Of a stretch of DNA of 64,000 nucleotides, positions 28,240 to 37,176 are shown piece after piece. Position numbers and translations under genes: made by a program. The DNA is from Maribacter_C sp947494565 (GTDB taxonomy: Bacteria; Bacteroidota; Bacteroidia; Flavobacteriales; Flavobacteriaceae): the NCBI RefSeq assembly GCF_047345415.1, contig NZ_JBLFEP010000005.1, forward strand, positions 186,001-250,000, read 5' to 3'. A model generated the notes under the pieces. The model saw only the letters and a program-made list of their open reading frames with translations. It ran no database searches and was not told the origin of the DNA. Positions within the stretch are counted from its first letter, which is position 1; the number at the start of each line of letters is the position of its first letter.

Positions 28240-28563
28240 ATGAGAGAAGAGAAACTAAAAATCTATGATGCCTTGGTCGCCAAATGCCCTAGATTTGAAC
28301 GCAAGGGAAAAACCATGCCCTATACTTCCGCCAATGGGCATATGTTTTCATTATTCAACAAAGATTGTGAAATCGGCATTCGGTTTTCAAAGACGGTTCA
28401 AGAAAAATACATACAAGAGTTTCCCACATCCATTTATAGATCCTATGGCGCGGTAATGCGAGGATACATCCTAATTCCGGAACGAATGTGGGACGATCTG
28501 GACACGCTTGCCGAATACCTTAATGAGAGCTACGACTACGTCATGTCTCTTGATCCCAAATAA
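28240..28563 (+). CDS. Small hypothetical protein, possibly TfoX-N-like
   Basis: A 107-residue soluble protein. The central pattern of strands around NGHMFSLFNKDCEIGIRFS and YGAVMRGYILIPERMWDD resembles small alpha/beta proteins of the TfoX-N or DUF1801 type, but the match is weak and I do not claim function. It lies 25 bases after the M1 peptidase and 2 bases before the arginase-family gene, so it is probably in the same transcript. Confidence 0.65.
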   Translation: MREEKLKIYDALVAKCPRFERKGKTMPYTSANGHMFSLFNKDCEIGIRFSKTVQEKYIQEFPTSIYRSYGAVMRGYILIPERMWDDLDTLAEYLNESYDYVMSLDPK

Positions 28564-28565
28564 TC

Positions 28566-29372
28566 ATGAAAATCTACTTTCCACAGTGGCAGGGCTCCGG
28601 AACGGGAAAAAACATTGCGTTAGGTGCAGCGACCATTTTAGAGTCCTTAAATGATAACAGCTTCAAACAAATAAGCCTATCTGCGATCAAAGCGGGAGTT
28701 GACGGTCAAAAAGCACACAACATCAACAATTATTCCGCTATAGTGGAGCAATTGGAACGACTACAATCGGAAATCGACAAAGGCAATCCCGATACCCTGC
28801 AAATCATTGGAGGGGATTGCGGCTTGGAAATTGTGCCTGTGTCGTATTTGAACAAAAAATATCCGAATTTAGGAGTCATCTGGTTTGACGCTCATGCCGA
28901 TATTAACCGGCCCTGTGATTCGGTCAGTTGTAATTTCCATGGAATGCCCTTACGAACTTTACTGGGTGAAGGCGTGCCCGAAATGAATGCCCTGTTGGCA
29001 TCAACCCTTGCTCCTTCACAAATTCATTATGTCGGGTTGCGGGATATTGACCAGCCGGAGCAGACCAGAATCGAAGAAGATAACATCTATGCCCCAAAGA
29101 CCTTTGACCCACAAGCCTTAGTGAAAACTCTGGAAGCAAAGACTATCACCAAGCTATATCTACATTTTGATTTTGACTGTTTGGATCCAAAAGCCTATGA
29201 GAAAACATATTATCAGGTTCCAAATGGCCTAAGCATTTCGGAAGCCGAGGTGGGCATACAAACACTGAAAGACCGATTTGAAATTGTGGGCGCTAGCGTT
29301 CTTGAATCCGTGACTCCGCAAGTTTCCGAACTCAAGCCCATCGAAAATATTTTAAATCTCTTACTGAAATGA
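28566..29372 (+). CDS. Arginase/ureohydrolase-family protein
   Basis: A 268-residue ureohydrolase-fold protein. Metal-binding motifs are DAHAD (D108, H110, D112) and HFDFDCLDP (D202, D204). The first motif, normally GGDH, is GGDC (C85), so the usual first histidine ligand is a cysteine. Members of the family hydrolyse arginine, agmatine, guanidinobutyrate or formiminoglutamate; the conserved SCNFHGMP loop is intact but does not fix the substrate. The stop overlaps the next start by 4 bases, indicating translational coupling. Confidence 0.85.
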   Translation: MKIYFPQWQGSGTGKNIALGAATILESLNDNSFKQISLSAIKAGVDGQKAHNINNYSAIVEQLERLQSEIDKGNPDTLQIIGGDCGLEIVPVSYLNKKYPNLGVIWFDAHADINRPCDSVSCNFHGMPLRTLLGEGVPEMNALLASTLAPSQIHYVGLRDIDQPEQTRIEEDNIYAPKTFDPQALVKTLEAKTITKLYLHFDFDCLDPKAYEKTYYQVPNGLSISEAEVGIQTLKDRFEIVGASVLESVTPQVSELKPIENILNLLLK

Positions 29373-30166
29373 TCACAAAAATCGCAAGTACCCTATTGCT
29401 CGGTTTCGTCCTTTTGCTCATCAGCTGCAAGGAAGTCAATGAAACAAAGCGGCCGGCCAATTTATCCAATGAAGTGCTAGTACTCGGAACGATTCATGGC
29501 GGCCATCTGACCGATACCGTATATACTACGGCCTATTTGACCAAGTTGATTCGAGAAATCGACCCGGACTTTATTCTGGCCGAAATTCCTCCGAATCGTT
29601 TTAAAGAAGCGATGAACGGCTACATTCGCGATGATAGCATTTCAGAACCACGGGTTATGCGATTTCCCGAGTATACCGATGTTGTTTTTCCGCTTACAAA
29701 ACAAATGGACTTCGAGATTATTCCCACTGCCGGATGGACCAAGCCCATGGCCGACGAACGCGCCGCCAAGCTGAAAGCCATAAGTGCCGACTCTTCGAGA
29801 ATAAATGATTGGAAAACGTATCAAGAAGGGAATAGAAGTTCAGATTCCATATACCGCTCCACGGGCAAAGTCAACGACCCTTATTTCATCCATACCCATG
29901 CCTACGATAGCATTCAAGATATCGCCCTACAGCCTTATAACCGACTCTTCAACGTTGAATTGGGCCTTGGAGGTTGGGAAAATATTAATATCGCCCATTA
30001 CTGGAACATTGAAAAGGCCTTGGAAAAGTACCGCTATCAAGGAAAACGGTTTTTGATCATTTACGGTGCGGGACACAAAGGTTGGTTCCTACGGCAATTG
30101 AGAAAACGCGATGATATCGATATATTGAAGATGCAACCCTTTTTAGATGCCATTAAAGTGCCATGA
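29369..30166 (+). CDS. Lipoprotein of TraB/GumN-like (DUF5694-type) fold
   Basis: This 265-residue protein has a lipoprotein signal (LLLISC, C20), so it is membrane-anchored in the periplasm or on the surface. The pattern VLVLGTIHGGH near the start, DFILAEIPPNRF, and FLIIYGAGHKGWFLRQL near the end fits the TraB/PrgY/GumN and DUF5694 superfamily, which carries conserved His and Glu residues at these places. Biochemical activity is unclear; metal-dependent hydrolase activity has been proposed for relatives. It overlaps both neighbours by 4 bases, so it is co-translated with the arginase-family protein and the alcohol dehydrogenase. Confidence 0.72.
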   Translation: MITKIASTLLLGFVLLLISCKEVNETKRPANLSNEVLVLGTIHGGHLTDTVYTTAYLTKLIREIDPDFILAEIPPNRFKEAMNGYIRDDSISEPRVMRFPEYTDVVFPLTKQMDFEIIPTAGWTKPMADERAAKLKAISADSSRINDWKTYQEGNRSSDSIYRSTGKVNDPYFIHTHAYDSIQDIALQPYNRLFNVELGLGGWENINIAHYWNIEKALEKYRYQGKRFLIIYGAGHKGWFLRQLRKRDDIDILKMQPFLDAIKVP

Positions 30167-31203
30167 AAGCAGTAGTATATGAAACATTCCAAGGCCCGCT
30201 AACGATTCAAAATGTTCCGGACCCTACACCAAAAAAGCATGGTGTCATCGTAAAAGTAAAGGCAACCGGATTATGTAGAAGCGATTGGCATGGTTGGATG
30301 GGCCACGACCCCGATATTGTGCTACCACATATACCTGGGCATGAACTCGCAGGAGAAATCGCCGCTATCGGTCGCGATGTTAAAAAGTTCAAGGTCGGGC
30401 AACGGGTTACCGTTCCTTTTGTTTGTGGATGTGGAACATGTGGAGAGTGTTCTTCGGGTAATCATCAGGTATGTGGCTATCAAAGTCAACCGGGTTTTAC
30501 GCATTGGGGTTCTTTCGCGGAATATGTCGCCCTTGATTATGCGGATACCAACTTAGTGCTACTCCCTGATGAAATAGATGACCGTACCGCAGCTACTTTG
30601 GGTTGTAGATTTATCACGTCATATCGGGCCATAGTTGCCCAAGGGCGGGTGCAAGCCGGTCAATCCGTAGCCGTTCACGGTTGTGGTGGTGTGGGGTTAT
30701 CGGCTATTATGATCGCAAAGGCTTTCGATGCAAAAGTCATCGCCATTGACATCAATGATGAGGCCTTGACTTTAGCAAAGGAATTGGGGGCCGACACGAC
30801 GATAAATGCGACGGCTAATTCGGCAATACTAACGCAGATAAATGAGGTTTCTAAAGGAGGGGTTCATGTCTCACTTGATGCCTTGGGCAGTGAAATCACT
30901 TGTTTGAATTCCATTCATAGTCTTAGAAAGCGCGGAAAACACATTCAAGTCGGCTTGATGACCGGAAATCATAAACACCCAAAAATACCAATGGATAAAG
31001 TTATCGCCAATGAATTGGAAATCTTGGGAAGCCATGGCATGCAAGCCCATAAATATCCTGAAATGTTGGCACTCATCAAAGAAAAAAGACTTCAGCCCGA
31101 AAAATTGATCGAACGCACCCTTTCGTTACAAGAAGTCCTCACCGCCCTACCAAATATGAACAGCTTTGAAAACAAAGGAGTTTTGATTGTTGATTCGTTT
31201 TAA
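30163..31203 (+). CDS. Zinc-dependent alcohol dehydrogenase
   Basis: This 346-residue medium-chain dehydrogenase has catalytic zinc ligands C38 and H60-E61 (GLCRSDWHGW, PGHELAGEI). Structural zinc cysteines are C90, C93, C96 and C104, and the NAD(P)-binding motif is VHGCGGVGLSAIMIA. It oxidises an alcohol or reduces an aldehyde with NAD(P); the preferred substrate is not evident. It ends the plus-strand run that starts near 26583 and is coupled by a 4-base overlap to the preceding lipoprotein gene. Confidence 0.9.
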   Translation: MKAVVYETFQGPLTIQNVPDPTPKKHGVIVKVKATGLCRSDWHGWMGHDPDIVLPHIPGHELAGEIAAIGRDVKKFKVGQRVTVPFVCGCGTCGECSSGNHQVCGYQSQPGFTHWGSFAEYVALDYADTNLVLLPDEIDDRTAATLGCRFITSYRAIVAQGRVQAGQSVAVHGCGGVGLSAIMIAKAFDAKVIAIDINDEALTLAKELGADTTINATANSAILTQINEVSKGGVHVSLDALGSEITCLNSIHSLRKRGKHIQVGLMTGNHKHPKIPMDKVIANELEILGSHGMQAHKYPEMLALIKEKRLQPEKLIERTLSLQEVLTALPNMNSFENKGVLIVDSF

Positions 31204-31266
31204 TCTGGATTGCTAGACATCTTAGAATTGCACTTTTCAAAAGTATATTCGCTATAGCCCTTCTAT

Positions 31267-31749
31267 TTAAGAAAGATGAGCTACTATCCTCTTCTGTTCT
31301 CGTTTTAGTTTTCGCTGTTCCCGGCTTTCTTTTCGTCTTTGTCGCCTCGCCCGTACTTTCTCTTCAGAACCACGAACAAGATACACCAGATAACCGATTC
31401 CATTGCCAATGCCCACACCAATATAATGGGGAACCGCAAATATCCCTTCAAAAATCTTTCCGAATACGGTACCGTATTTCACAGTGCAGGCTTGTCCAAT
31501 ATAGGACATGCGCCACCAATGCCGAGTGCTTTTTCCTGCCCTACCGTCTTTATATACCTCGCCCCCCGTAATGTAAACACACTTTAAATGATGCCAAGGG
31601 GTGCATTGGTTCACGACCTTTGTTCCTTTTGCAAAAGGAGCTAAAGCAAGACTATCTGGAATACTGATAGTGGATTTTTGGGCGATTAGTGGTTGTATTC
31701 CAGAAAGAACACATATTAGGCAAATCAGAAAACGACACCAATATCCCAT
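31267..31749 (-). CDS. Secreted hypothetical protein with basic C-terminal tail
   Basis: A 160-residue protein with a signal peptide (cleavage near IQPLIAQ). The middle holds several aromatic and Cys residues (NQCTPWHHLKC), and the last 35 residues are almost all Arg, Lys, Glu and Gln. No domain was recognised. It lies 18 bases downstream of purC on the same strand and could be co-transcribed, with no functional link evident. Confidence 0.7.
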   Translation of the reverse strand: MGYWCRFLICLICVLSGIQPLIAQKSTISIPDSLALAPFAKGTKVVNQCTPWHHLKCVYITGGEVYKDGRAGKSTRHWWRMSYIGQACTVKYGTVFGKIFEGIFAVPHYIGVGIGNGIGYLVYLVRGSEEKVRARRQRRKESREQRKLKREQKRIVAHLS

Positions 31750-31767
31750 GATGATAGTACTGTCTTT

Positions 31768-32715
31768 TTAATTCAAATACGCCAAAATATTTTTTTCGAT
31801 ACGTTCTTGAATATTATCAATATCGGCTTTCTCGAAAACTTCCCCAGTAATATTCTCATACAATTCAATATACCGCTCAGAAACACTTTCAATGTATTCA
31901 TCCGACATCTCGGGTACTGTTTGTCCTTCCAAACCTTGAAAACCATTTTGGATCAACCATTGCCGGACAAATTCCTTGGACAACTGTTTTTGAGCTTCTC
32001 CCCTATCTTGCCGTTCTTGATACCCATCCACATAAAAATAACGAGAAGAATCAGGAGTATGAATCTCATCGATCAGCACAATCTCGCCTTCTTTGGTTTT
32101 TCCGAATTCGTATTTGGTATCTACTAAAATCAATCCCCGTTCCGCAGCAATTTCAGTTCCCCTTTGAAACAGGGCCTTGGTGTATTTTTCAAGAATGATA
32201 TAATCGGCTTCCGAGACAATTCCCCTTTTCAAAATATCCTCTCGAGAAATATCCTCATCGTGATCGCCCTTCTCCGCTTTTGTGGCAGGCGTAATGATCG
32301 GCTCAGGAAACTTGTCATTTTCTTTCATTCCTTCAGGCATGGGAACGCCACAAAGCATTCTGCGTCCAGCCTTATACTCACGCGCGGCATGACCTGACAT
32401 ATACCCGCGTATGACCATCTCTACCTTAAAAGGTTCACAAGCATGCCCCACGGCAACATTGGGATCCGGCGTAGCCAACAGCCAATTGGGAACAATATCT
32501 TGGGTTGCCGCCATCATCTTGGTAGCAATCTGATTGAGTATTTGACCTTTATAGGGAATCCCTTTGGGCATCACAACGTCAAAGGCCGAGAGGCGGTCAG
32601 TGGCCACCATTACCAATACATCGTTCGCAAGCGCATATACCTCGCGTACTTTTCCTTTATAGATACTCTTCTGATCGGGAAAATTGAAGTTAGTATCGAT
32701 TATCGTGTTGTTCAT
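31768..32715 (-). CDS. purC: Phosphoribosylaminoimidazole-succinocarboxamide synthase
   Basis: This 315-residue SAICAR synthetase ligates aspartate to CAIR with ATP in de novo purine synthesis. Family motifs include YKGKVREVYAL at the start, VATDRLSAFDVVMPKGIPYKG, and the CAIR/aspartate region VRGYMSGHAAREY. Near the C-terminus LIDEIHTPDSSRYF is the signature. The length is that of the longer form (about 300 residues) found in Bacteroidota and eukaryote-like enzymes. A TAGCTTTG -7 element lies upstream at 32753-32760. Confidence 0.96.
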   Translation of the reverse strand: MNNTIIDTNFNFPDQKSIYKGKVREVYALANDVLVMVATDRLSAFDVVMPKGIPYKGQILNQIATKMMAATQDIVPNWLLATPDPNVAVGHACEPFKVEMVIRGYMSGHAAREYKAGRRMLCGVPMPEGMKENDKFPEPIITPATKAEKGDHDEDISREDILKRGIVSEADYIILEKYTKALFQRGTEIAAERGLILVDTKYEFGKTKEGEIVLIDEIHTPDSSRYFYVDGYQERQDRGEAQKQLSKEFVRQWLIQNGFQGLEGQTVPEMSDEYIESVSERYIELYENITGEVFEKADIDNIQERIEKNILAYLN

Positions 32716-32752
32716 ATGATCTATTCAAAATAGTACTTTAACTACCTACTAC

Positions 32753-32760
32753 CAAAGCTA
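32753..32760 (-). promoter_or_regulatory. -7 promoter element of purC
   Basis: Read on the minus strand this is TAGCTTTG, an exact TAnnTTTG match, 37 bases upstream of the purC ATG. No convincing -33 TTTG was seen at the right distance. Confidence 0.45.
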
Positions 32761-32802
32761 CATTGTCTGCTGCTCCTCTACATAAATCCGTTCACGGTCA
32801 AA

Positions 32803-33756
32803 CTAGTTCTGGTGCTCAATATTCTTGTACGCCTCGATAACCTTTTTGACCAATTTGTGACGAATGACATCTTTATCATCTAGGTATATAATGGCGATAC
32901 CTTCTGTATTTTGAAGCACCAAAATGGCTTCCTTCAGACCTGAGATTACCCGTCTTGGCAAATCGATCTGTCCGGGATCGCCCGTAATCAAGAATTTCGC
33001 GTTCTTTCCCATACGGGTCAAGAACATTTTCATTTGTGCATGGGTCGTATTTTGAGCTTCATCCAGAATAACAAAAGCATTATCCAATGTACGTCCTCTC
33101 ATAAATGCCATAGGGGCGATTTGTATGGTACCATTTTCAATGAAATGCGCTAGTTTTTCGGGAGCGATCATATCCCGTAACGCGTCATACAAGGGTTGCA
33201 TGTACGGATCAAGCTTTTCTTTAAGGTCTCCAGGAAGGAAGCCCAAGTTCTCGCCAGCTTCTACAGCCGGACGTGTCAAGATAATGCGTTTCACCTGTTT
33301 TTCTTTCAATGCTTTGACCGCAAGGGCTACCCCTGTATAGGTTTTTCCCGTACCTGCCGGACCGATAGCAAAGACCATGTCGTTTTTCTTGGCCGCATCG
33401 ACCAGTCTGCGTTGATTGGCCGTTTGTGCTTTGATAAGCCGTCCACTAACACCGTGTACCAATGTTTCACCGCTTTTCTCGGAAGATTTCAAATCATCGT
33501 CCCCGTTACTCGTTAGTACGCGTTCAATGGCATTTTCATCAAGCTTATTGTATTTGGCAAAGTGGCTCGTCAACATGTCGAACCTTTTGTCGAACTCCTC
33601 TAAAAGCGCTTCATCACCATATACCTTGATCTTATTGCCCCGCGCAACGATCTTCAGTTTCGGAAAGTATTTTTTAAGTAGATTGATGTTCTCGTTTCCC
33701 TGCCCAAAAAACTCTCGAGGGCTGATTTCGGTAAGTTCTAGAATAAGTTCGTTCAA
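32803..33756 (-). CDS. phoH: PhoH-family ATPase
   Basis: A 317-residue cytoplasmic P-loop protein. Walker A is GPAGTGKTYTG at about residues 133-143 and Walker B is VILDEAQN; the sensor-like ITGDPGQIDLP follows. The N-terminal 100 residues form the usual KH-like extension of the PhoH/YbeZ type. The family is linked to RNA metabolism and ribosome maturation; the E. coli member YbeZ works with YbeY. It is divergently transcribed from the SAM hydroxide adenosyltransferase gene, a common arrangement in Flavobacteriia. Confidence 0.94.
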   Translation of the reverse strand: MNELILELTEISPREFFGQGNENINLLKKYFPKLKIVARGNKIKVYGDEALLEEFDKRFDMLTSHFAKYNKLDENAIERVLTSNGDDDLKSSEKSGETLVHGVSGRLIKAQTANQRRLVDAAKKNDMVFAIGPAGTGKTYTGVALAVKALKEKQVKRIILTRPAVEAGENLGFLPGDLKEKLDPYMQPLYDALRDMIAPEKLAHFIENGTIQIAPMAFMRGRTLDNAFVILDEAQNTTHAQMKMFLTRMGKNAKFLITGDPGQIDLPRRVISGLKEAILVLQNTEGIAIIYLDDKDVIRHKLVKKVIEAYKNIEHQN

Positions 33757-33815
33757 AAATGAAAATGTTAAGATGGAGCCTTGGAAATATAATTTCTACT
33801 GGCTATTTTTTTGTT

Positions 33816-33836
33816 TAGTTTTGTGTCTCAAAAGTA
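33816..33836. promoter_or_regulatory. Overlapping divergent -7 elements for phoH and the DUF62 gene
   Basis: TAGTTTTG at 33816-33823 (plus strand) and TACTTTTG read on the minus strand at 33836-33829 both match TAnnTTTG. They are only 5 bases apart, pointing outward to the two divergent genes, so the two polymerases may compete. Confidence 0.55.
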
Positions 33837-33881
33837 AGCAAATATCAGCTTCATTCATCATAAACATATCAACATTGCTGC

Positions 33882-34712
33882 ATGGCAATCATCACGTTAA
33901 CTACTGATTTTGGGATTAAAGACCATTTTGTAGGTGCCTTAAAAGGCAGTATTTACAAAGAACTGGCAGACGTGAAAATTGTTGATATCTCGCATGGTAT
34001 CGGTCCGTTCAATATTCAGGAATGTGCCTATGTACTTTCCAATGCCTACAAGAGTTTCCCTGAAGGCACCATTCATATTGTCGGGGTCGATTCGGAACCT
34101 ACTAGGGAAAATCAGCATCTTGCTGTATATCTTGACGGTCATTACTTTATTGCGGCGAATAACGGGGTTATCGGATTGTTGACTTCGGAGATCAATCCGG
34201 AAAAAGTAGTGCAAATCAATATTCCGAATCCTGTGCACGGATCCTTTCCGGTAATGGATGTTTTTGTTCAAGTGGCATGTCACATCTCTCGAGGGGGCAC
34301 TTTAGAAGTCGTCGGCAAACCCTTTAACGAACTAAAAGAGTTGCGGGATTTCTTCCCTAGTGTAACCGATAATGGAAAAAAAATAATCGGAAGTGTACTC
34401 TACATTGACAACTATGGCAACGTCATCACCAATATCAAGAAGAAGTTCTTCGAAGCTTATCGCAAAGGCCGTGAATTCGAACTGAATGCACGCACGACCA
34501 AAATACGGCAGATCCACAATAAGTATAGCGATATCATCAACTTCGACCTTGAAAAAAACAAACGAAAAGGAGCGGGTGATATTTTGGCCCTGTTCAATTC
34601 ATCGGACTATATTGAATTGGCCATTTACAAAAGTGACCTCAACACCGTCGGTGGCGCCTCTACCCTATTGGGGCTGGATTATCGTGATACGATCAGCATC
34701 GATTTTCTCTAG
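33882..34712 (+). CDS. SAM hydroxide adenosyltransferase (DUF62 family)
   Basis: A 276-residue protein of the family that hydrolyses S-adenosylmethionine to adenosine and methionine, related to fluorinase and chlorinase. The family signature TLTTDFGIKDHFVGALKG is at the N-terminus, and the conserved VDPGVG-like region reads IVGVDSEP. The C-terminal domain contains the YIDNYGNVITNI block. Length and motifs are complete. It lacks the insertion loops expected for halogenases as far as I can judge, so simple SAM hydrolysis is the likely activity. Confidence 0.9.
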   Translation: MAIITLTTDFGIKDHFVGALKGSIYKELADVKIVDISHGIGPFNIQECAYVLSNAYKSFPEGTIHIVGVDSEPTRENQHLAVYLDGHYFIAANNGVIGLLTSEINPEKVVQINIPNPVHGSFPVMDVFVQVACHISRGGTLEVVGKPFNELKELRDFFPSVTDNGKKIIGSVLYIDNYGNVITNIKKKFFEAYRKGREFELNARTTKIRQIHNKYSDIINFDLEKNKRKGAGDILALFNSSDYIELAIYKSDLNTVGGASTLLGLDYRDTISIDFL

Positions 34713-34915
34713 CTGTTCAGTTATAAACATTGGCATCACAAAGTGGTTTGTGTTTTCTGGCTATGCTATCGTGTGACCTTCGTGGCATCACATCTTGGTA
34801 CGACTCGATTTAGGACGGCCAGTAGCTTTCGGCTTGGGATAATTTCCACTGTTAACCTACGAAAAAAGGTACGGATGTGTTAATAAGTTTGTTTCGCTAA
34901 AATGCCGAATTCAAA

Positions 34916-34923
34916 TATCTTTG
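34916..34923 (+). promoter_or_regulatory. -7 promoter element of dnaN
   Basis: TATCTTTG matches TAnnTTTG and lies 86 bases before the dnaN ATG. A TTTG at 34888-34891 is a possible -33 element, with a slightly long 24-base spacer. The rest of 34713-35009 shows no gene. Confidence 0.5.
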
Positions 34924-35009
34924 TTCGACTGGTGTTTTTTTTAATAAATGCTTGGTTTTGATTTAATGAAAATAGCGATATTCGCCATATCAAGAAAAAA
35001 CAATAACAC

Positions 35010-36128
35010 ATGAAGTTCATAGTATCCAGCACCTATCTTTTGAAACAATTACAGGTTTTGGGCGGTGTCATCAACAATAGCAACACCCTACCCATTTTGG
35101 ATAATTTCTTGTTTGACTTGCAACAAAACAAGTTGACGGTATCGGCCTCGGATTTAGAAACGACCATGAGTACTGTTCTAAAAGTCGATTCTGATAATGA
35201 AGGCACTATAGCCGTGCCCGCGCGTTTGTTGTTGGAGACCTTAAAAACATTTCCGGAACAACCTTTAACTTTTGTGGTAGAGGACAATAATACCGTTGAA
35301 ATCAGTTCAAATCATGGTAAGTATGCTCTTGCCTATGCTGATGGGGCAGAATTCCCAAAGGCCGTTGAATTGGCCAGTCCTAGTTCGACGACCGTTCTCG
35401 GGGATATCCTGGCGACTGCGATCAACAAGACTATTTTCGCTGCTGGAAATGACGATTTAAGACCCGTGATGAGCGGTGTATTTTTTCAATTTTCTCCGGA
35501 GAATCTGACCTTCGTCGCGACTGACGCCCATAAATTGGTCAAATACAGACGTGAAGATGTTTCGGCATCACAAGTGGCAGAATTCATTATGCCCAAAAAG
35601 CCCTTGAACCTCTTAAAAGGGATTTTAGCCGGAAGTGAGTCCGACGTACTTATCGAATATAATGACAGTAATGCGAAATTCAGCTTTGAGGACACCGAAT
35701 TGATCTGTCGTTTGATCGATGGAAAGTATCCCAATTATGAAGCGGTAATCCCAAAGGAAAACCCGAATAAATTGACGATTTCAAGAAACCAATTTTTGAG
35801 TTCGGTACGCAGGGTATCTATCTTTTCAAATAAGACCACCCATCAAATACGTTTAAAAATCGCAGGAGCCGAATTGAATATTTCGGCAGAGGATATCGAC
35901 TATAGCAATAAGGCGGAAGAGCGACTCACCTGCGCCTATCAAGGTGACGACATGCAAATCGGATTCAACTCCCGTTTTTTGACGGAAATGCTGAACAACC
36001 TTAATTCAGATGAAGTCTCATTGGAAATGAGCTTACCGAACAGGGCCGGGATCTTAACTCCTTCGGATGGTCTTGATGAAGGGGAAAATGTGACCATGTT
36101 GGTAATGCCGGTCATGTTGAATAGTTAG
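35010..36128 (+). CDS. dnaN: DNA polymerase III sliding clamp (beta subunit)
   Basis: This 372-residue beta clamp is a ring-shaped dimer that tethers the replicative polymerase to DNA. Three tandem clamp folds of about 120 residues are visible. Signatures include the start MKFIVSSTYLLKQLQVLGGVI and the end VTMLVMPVMLN, which forms part of the hydrophobic peptide-binding pocket. A hairpin terminator follows at 36153. No dnaA or gyrB gene is adjacent, so there is no sign of the replication origin here. Confidence 0.97.
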   Translation: MKFIVSSTYLLKQLQVLGGVINNSNTLPILDNFLFDLQQNKLTVSASDLETTMSTVLKVDSDNEGTIAVPARLLLETLKTFPEQPLTFVVEDNNTVEISSNHGKYALAYADGAEFPKAVELASPSSTTVLGDILATAINKTIFAAGNDDLRPVMSGVFFQFSPENLTFVATDAHKLVKYRREDVSASQVAEFIMPKKPLNLLKGILAGSESDVLIEYNDSNAKFSFEDTELICRLIDGKYPNYEAVIPKENPNKLTISRNQFLSSVRRVSIFSNKTTHQIRLKIAGAELNISAEDIDYSNKAEERLTCAYQGDDMQIGFNSRFLTEMLNNLNSDEVSLEMSLPNRAGILTPSDGLDEGENVTMLVMPVMLNS

Positions 36129-36152
36129 TAGACTTTATACTATATAGAAAAT

Positions 36153-36186
36153 AAAAATCCTGAACCGTAGTTCAGGATTTTTTTTA
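36153..36186 (+). terminator. Intrinsic terminator of dnaN
   Basis: Arms at 36153-36165 and 36170-36182 are perfectly complementary (core AATCCTGAAC) around a CGTA loop, with an uninterrupted T run beginning inside the second arm. It starts 25 bases after the dnaN stop codon. Confidence 0.9.
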
Positions 36187-36210
36187 TGTTCTCTTGAAAT
36201 CGAAAATGAT

Positions 36211-36549
36211 CTATATAAATTCAAAAGTCATTGGGTAATGGGGAGCCTTACCATTACTTGCCCTCACTGCATTAATGATCGGAAAGATAAAGTAACCGAT
36301 ACCTAGGATCAAAAAGCCGAGTAGACCGAGACCGAAAAATAGAATCAAGGGTACACATAATAATACGTAAAGGAACATCGTGATTCTAAAATTGATGATC
36401 GCCCTACCGTTCTCATCCATATCGATGATTTTGTCCTTTTGGGTCAGCCATATGACCAAAGGCACAAGAAGGCCTCCAAGACCCGTGACGAAATCGAGTA
36501 ATTGACTCAGGTGCGTCGCTGCTAAAAGTGTTCTGTTTTCTGTTTGCAT
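36211..36549 (-). CDS. DUF4870 membrane protein
   Basis: A 112-residue small membrane protein with about three hydrophobic segments. The pattern HLSQLLDFVTGLGGLLVPLVIWL, then DENGRAIINFRITM and a C-terminal hydrophobic pair is the DUF4870 (Tic20-like) arrangement. The function is unknown. It is a single gene between the dnaN terminator and the Lys/Ala-rich protein on the same strand. Confidence 0.85.
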   Translation of the reverse strand: MQTENRTLLAATHLSQLLDFVTGLGGLLVPLVIWLTQKDKIIDMDENGRAIINFRITMFLYVLLCVPLILFFGLGLLGFLILGIGYFIFPIINAVRASNGKAPHYPMTFEFI

Positions 36550-36634
36550 GATTTTTAGTGTTTAAAGATTGATGTACAGATATGACGCTAAAAACCTTAA
36601 AATGTTACACGCATGCCCAACAGAAGGTTTTCCA

Positions 36635-37063
36635 TTACTGTTTACTTTCAAGCTTGCGTAGCTTTTCTTTATTTTTCAAGACACTCAATTTCATCTTTTC
36701 CATCTTATTGTTCATTTTCTGAACCTGGATAGGCGAAAGTTTGCCCTTTACCTTTCCTGTGTCCAGTTTTTCCTGAAGTTTGATGATTTTCTGCTCTTCC
36801 TTGACGATTGCCTTTTTCTTTGAAGAGATCGCTTTCGCCAGTTTTTCGGCCTTCTTCGCTTTTTTTTCAGCCCTTTTTTGGGCTTTTTCGGCTTTCTTCG
36901 CTTCTTTTTCAGCTTTTTTGGCCTCTTTTTCGGCCTTTTCAATTTTTTTCTGGGCCGCGACCACGGCTACAGAGTCGTTTACTTGTACTGTTTCTTGAGC
37001 GTAACCTGTCGTGGTAAGGGTCAACAATGCTACAGCCGAAAAAATAATTCGCTTCATGTTCAA
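36635..37063 (-). CDS. Secreted Lys/Ala/Glu-rich coiled-coil protein
   Basis: A 142-residue protein with a signal peptide ending near TTTGYAQ. Residues about 38-80 are imperfect tandem KKAEKEA heptad-like repeats expected to form one long charged helix. A second coiled-coil segment follows to the end. No enzymatic domain is present. Such periplasmic or surface coiled-coil proteins are common in Flavobacteriia, with no known function. The repeat also creates spurious long frames on the opposite strand. Confidence 0.75.
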   Translation of the reverse strand: MNMKRIIFSAVALLTLTTTGYAQETVQVNDSVAVVAAQKKIEKAEKEAKKAEKEAKKAEKAQKRAEKKAKKAEKLAKAISSKKKAIVKEEQKIIKLQEKLDTGKVKGKLSPIQVQKMNNKMEKMKLSVLKNKEKLRKLESKQ

Positions 37064-37133
37064 AGTGTTTATAGTTAGTTTTCAAAGATAAGAAATACTA
37101 TTACTAGCCCGTTCATGGGGACTTCAAATACCA

Positions 37134-37162
37134 TTGGGAGTCTTTCTTTTTGCCTATTTTTG
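37134..37162 (+). promoter_or_regulatory. Promoter of mnmE
   Basis: TTG at 37134-37136 and TATTTTTG at 37155-37162 are separated by 18 bases, a good match to the Bacteroidota -33/-7 pair. The -7 element lies downstream of the possible TTG start at 37150, which supports the ATG at 37177 as the real mnmE start. Confidence 0.6.
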
Positions 37163-37176
37163 CGCAAAATTCGACT

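Noticed and set aside
34713..35009. Possible tRNA or small RNA upstream of dnaN
   Set aside because: No cloverleaf with conserved T-loop was found; only a promoter-like element is visible.
36780..37078. Several plus-strand frames rich in Phe and Ser
   Set aside because: They are antisense shadows of the Lys/Ala/Glu repeats of the coiled-coil protein.
37150..37176. Longer mnmE start at a TTG at 37150
   Set aside because: The -7 element at 37155-37162 would lie inside the coding sequence, and family members begin near the ATG at 37177.
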